Origin: Glandiceps talaboti | Taxonomy: Eukaryota; Hemichordata; Enteropneusta; Spengelidae | Assembly: GCF_964340395.1 (NCBI RefSeq) | Contig: NC_135549.1 | Location: 20,729,342 to 20,793,341, forward strand | Direction: 5' to 3' | Length of the DNA stretch: 64,000 bases | In this document: in pieces, positions 61,801 to 64,000 of the stretch | How the letters are laid out: each line of letters opens with the position of its first letter | Numbering within the stretch: the stretch's first letter is position 1 | The notes under the pieces: generated by a model | What the model was told of the DNA's origin: nothing | Seen by the model: only the letters and a program-made list of their open reading frames with translations | Database searches by the model: none | Translations under genes and position numbers: made by a program

Positions 61801-63947
61801 AATCTATAATTGAATTCAGAATAACATGATGGACTAGAGATAGCAAGCTAGCGATACCTAGGGCAGAATAACTGAATGGACTAGAGATAGCAAGCTAGCA
61901 ATACCTAGGGCAGAATAACTGAATGGACTAGTGACAGCAAGCTAGTAATACCTAGGGCAGAATAACTGAATGGACTAGAGATAGCAAGCTAGCAATACCT
62001 AGGGCAGAATAACTGAATGGACTAGAGATAGCAAGCTAGCAATACCTAGTGTAGAATAACTGAATGGACTAGAGATACAACATATAGCATGCTATAAGAA
62101 ACATCCAGGGTAGCATGCTAAATAGTTTTGATAAATGTGGTTACCTTCCCCATGATATCTATCTGTATGTTTGAGTGAAATAATAGCTGGTTGGTCAGCA
62201 AGTGATGTTTTGAGTAGTATACCTTTATCTTCATGTACAGTAGCCGATGTATTATCAAATCCAGAGTCACTGCTACTAGCTATACTCTCTTCATTTTCTA
62301 GCCTACCAACCGGGTGATTGGTCAGTGCTATGAGTTGTAAAGTTACGATGTCTCCCAGCGAGACATCACAGATTGTGGCACACAAGATGTCTGGTGAAAT
62401 AATTGAGCCGTAAAGTTTGCCATCTTTGACCAATTGGAAGCCCTACAAGTCAAACAAAACAATACCAAATTGTTCATAAAGTGGTTGGATACACATTTAA
62501 GCTAATAGAATGCATTGATTGTATGTACAGTGGAAATTTGATCGATAAAACTCACATGGTGACAAGACATTGGTTTAGAAATGTGAAGTCTGATTATCAA
62601 TCAGTCATATCAATGAGAGGTTTAATCATGGAAGGGATCAACATTTCATTTGACATAAAGTTAAACAAACACTTCAAGTTCAAAGTGTTTTGATGATAGA
62701 CTAACTCATAACTGTAAACGTCAACACAGAATTAACATCTTTTGAGTTTATTCTCATTTTGTGACAAGCACTAACAAAACAGTGCTAGTGCTGCTACTTT
62801 TTGCTAACTGGATAAATGTTGATTCATAGTACGTAAAGTTAAGAAGTAACCACAATCTCATTTCTACTTAATAAAACACTGACATTTTTGACATGAAACT
62901 TTGATAAGAAGTAACCTCATAAACAATTTGAATTGATTATACACTTAGACTCTGACATTCTGTCACATACTAGAAACATGTATCTATAGAAACTGCCCAG
63001 TGTAACTACCAACAACAATGAGTAATTCAGCAAACAAAAATTTATTTTGATAGTCTGCTTAAAACTAAAATGAAAACTTTATATACACTAAAAGTAAAAA
63101 AGTAAAATCAAAACAAAACAAAACTACAACTTTGTTGTTGTTTTGAATCTGGCAGTAAATGCAAGGAAAATTTATTTGTCCCTCTCTGACTCAAAGTCAG
63201 GGTAAAGTATAGACAGTGGAGAAGCTTCTCCATTGTCTATTGCTATGGATAAAGTAGAGTGGACTACTTGCAAACTTCAAGAAATTTTAATTCCTAAATT
63301 ATACAAACAACCAAAAAATAAAGTTAAAAAGAAAGCCTAGAGACAAAACAATTACTGGCCAGACTTCAGTTAAAGCAATTTCTGATACAAGCACTTCAAC
63401 CGGAATGGTAAAGTATACTAGCCATTCTGATAAACAATCTTTTGTTGATAACAAACAAGGACATGGTACTTGGATCAATGATTCCTACTTGACCTGTCCA
63501 TAAATCAACACAAGCAATCTACACCAAAATGTACAATATTATGTACATGACTTCATATCAACAGAACTACACATGACTGATACAATCAGCTGAAGTACTG
63601 ATCAACACACCAATACAAGCCTAAAAAGTGCATGACTTCGCATACCAAGAAGTTAAAGAATTATACTTAATACTAGTACTGACTGATCAAAGGCAGGTGA
63701 AGCATTGATGAACACAAGCAATCTATAACAAATGTACATGTCTTCATACCGATAATGCAGCATCTCCATACTGTTGTGGGATTTCCCATGTTACATCTAT
63801 ACCATTACTGTGAAGACCTTCTAGTCTAAGTCTGGGGGATCTAGGTGGTGCTGTACACATAACTGGAAGCACATTGGAAGGAGGTCCTAATACTCCACAA
63901 TAAACACTACCAGTAGATAAGTCTGCTTCCTTCTGACCAGTATAAGT
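37892..63947 (-). CDS. Large multi-FN3 protein with C-terminal thioredoxin-like domain (3' 29 exons)
   Basis: Minus-strand exons in order: 63750-63947, 62145-62442, 60993-61133, 58372-58473, 57702-57797, 56227-56412, 54200-54937, 53157-53353, 52313-52454, 50792-50858, 50283-50462, 49662-49860, 49249-49328, 48571-48815, 47966-48018, 47304-47482, 46555-46735, 46010-46183, 45214-45530, 44800-44863, 44350-44428, 43797-43933, 43200-43357, 42360-42581, 41772-41835, 40865-41069, 40310-40417, 39574-39738, 37892-38136. They sum to 5220 nt with consistent phases (1739 aa); the 5' end is outside the window. Repeated fibronectin type III hallmarks are visible: Pro-rich starts (PPRSPRLRLEG, PPSNLGVIT, PPEMLLTGYS), a core Trp (VTWEIP, IAWHSP, VKWTPP, LYWEKP, VAWQEP) and 'GYxL/GYQ' strands. 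Exons 24-28 form a thioredoxin-like domain: KPTVILFWTKWCLAS, then GIQGVPTFVVINPEG with the cis-Pro. Only one Cys of the usual CxxC remains. The tail is basic (KRMKVGRPK). No orthologue recognised. Confidence 0.85.
39786..39990 (-). repeat. Duplicated start of FN3-gene exon 28
   Basis: A block covering the exon 28 acceptor and its first codons (39712-39770) recurs at about 39793-39850, and again, degraded, at about 39873-39920. Then 39940-39990 resembles the middle of the exon ('ATCCATGGCCTCACACACAA' against 'ATCCATTGCCTCACACAGAA'). It is a partial exon duplication in the preceding intron. Confidence 0.8.
48434..48580 (-). repeat. 60-bp tandem repeat across the exon 14 splice donor
   Basis: The end of exon 14 and its donor (GATG|GTAAGT) recur exactly 60 and 120 bp downstream as GATG|GTTAGT. 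The units share GTAGATCTGTAGGTAT on the plus strand. Confidence 0.85.
49915..49965 (-). repeat. Duplicated start of FN3-gene exon 12
   Basis: 'CAGGCTGTACACTTATATC', then 'ATATACACCC' resemble the start of exon 12 at 49830-49862 ('CAGGTTGTACACTAATGTC', 'ATATACACTC'). This is a short, diverged copy just upstream in the intron. Confidence 0.65.
51187..52346 (-). repeat. 36-bp minisatellite carrying splice-donor copies
   Basis: About 32 head-to-tail units of 36 bp with two main variants: a 'TTTCTACTAACCTGGTTG' type and a 'TTCTGACTAACCTGGATG' type. On the minus strand a unit reads GTTGTCTTACCTAGACCACA, then ACCAG|GTTAGTAGAAA. The first unit is the actual end of exon 9 of the FN3 gene, coding EVVLPRPQP, plus its 5' splice site. 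The array fills most of the intron to exon 10. A 12-residue repeated frame (SYLDHNQVSRKL) is open through much of it but is not in the exon 9 frame. Confidence 0.95.
55270..55503. mobile_element. MITE-like element with terminal inverted repeats
   Basis: TATTATACCAGTATATTGA at the left (55274-55292) is the near reverse complement of TCAATATACTGGTATAATA at the right (55481-55499). The inside has no coding capacity. It lies in the intron between FN3-gene exons 6 and 7. Confidence 0.7.
55508..55645. repeat. Foldback palindrome
   Basis: TAAACCACCCCCTGGGAATG, then GGTTTTGACCAGTGAAC on the left pair with GTTCACTGGTCAAAACC and CATCCCCAGGGGTGGTTTA on the right, forming a stem of roughly 45 bp around a loop that contains its own short palindrome (GCACTCGCTATCGCTCGTGC). 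It directly follows the MITE above. Confidence 0.85.
58579..60033. mobile_element. Non-autonomous DNA transposon with long inverted repeats
   Basis: A 1455-bp element in the intron between FN3-gene exons 3 and 4. The termini are GGGACGACATCGAAATCAAA on the left and the reverse complement of GGGGCGTCATCGAAATCAAA on the right. The inverted match continues for about 85 bp. TTA flanks both ends (58576-58578 and 60034-60036), a plausible 3-bp target-site duplication. GG-starting ends with a TTA duplication suggest the PIF/Harbinger superfamily. I see no transposase, so it would depend on a partner in trans. The superfamily assignment is tentative. Confidence 0.75.
61831..62075. repeat. 47-bp tandem repeat
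   Basis: About five units starting GGACTAGAGATAGCAAGCTA and containing ACCTAGGGCAGAATAACTGA, nearly identical, ending about 70 bp from FN3-gene exon 2 on the intron side. Confidence 0.92.
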
Positions 63948-64000
63948 CTACAAATAATAGTTAGTACACAATGTGTTAATTATTAACTACCACTAGTCTG

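Overview
The window is nuclear DNA of a multicellular animal. It is AT-rich, its genes are split by GT-AG introns, and it carries many microsatellites and foldback elements. An invertebrate-type lysozyme and a cluster of ubiquitin-like/RBR genes point to an invertebrate, most likely a marine lophotrochozoan or invertebrate deuterostome. I cannot name the species. All exon coordinates are manual splice models checked by reading-frame phase.

Layout. 0-3.5 kb: repeats and a LINE fragment. 3.5-7.2 kb: an i-type lysozyme gene (+). 8.2-33 kb: a compact ubiquitin-system cluster. It holds two E2 conjugating-enzyme genes (8.2-11.3 kb minus; 27.1-29.3 kb plus), three ubiquitin-like-RBR (Ubl-RBR) fusion genes (A at 11.9-15.4 kb plus, frameshifted; B at 25.0-26.5 kb minus; C at 31.6-32.9 kb plus), a shortened Ubl-RING2 gene (18.0-19.4 kb minus) and a small ubiquitin-like protein ending in LRLRGG plus a short tail (30.0-30.5 kb plus). 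Each E2 gene lies head to head with a Ubl-RBR gene across 628-662 bp. 33-37.9 kb: no gene seen. 37.9-64 kb: 29 exons of one large minus-strand gene whose 5' part is outside the window; it encodes many fibronectin type III-like domains and a C-terminal thioredoxin-like domain.

How it fits together. The 8-33 kb block carries a candidate modifier (Ubl), candidate carriers (two E2s with the active cysteine) and candidate RBR ligases that carry their own Ubl. This looks like a self-contained, locally duplicated ubiquitin-like conjugation cassette. All five Ubl-bearing genes have an NF-kappaB-type motif 121-162 bp upstream of the start codon (four match the consensus, one has a single mismatch). 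That suggests immune induction and fits the neighbouring lysozyme. The cluster is still changing: one Ubl-RBR has an 8-bp frameshifting insertion, its intron holds a 163-bp inverted copy of its own exon and a broken Ubl exon, and another gene has lost its RING1/IBR part.

The large FN3 gene shows repeated small duplications across exon borders. The most striking is a roughly 1.15-kb array of 36-bp units, each carrying a copy of one exon's 5' splice site.
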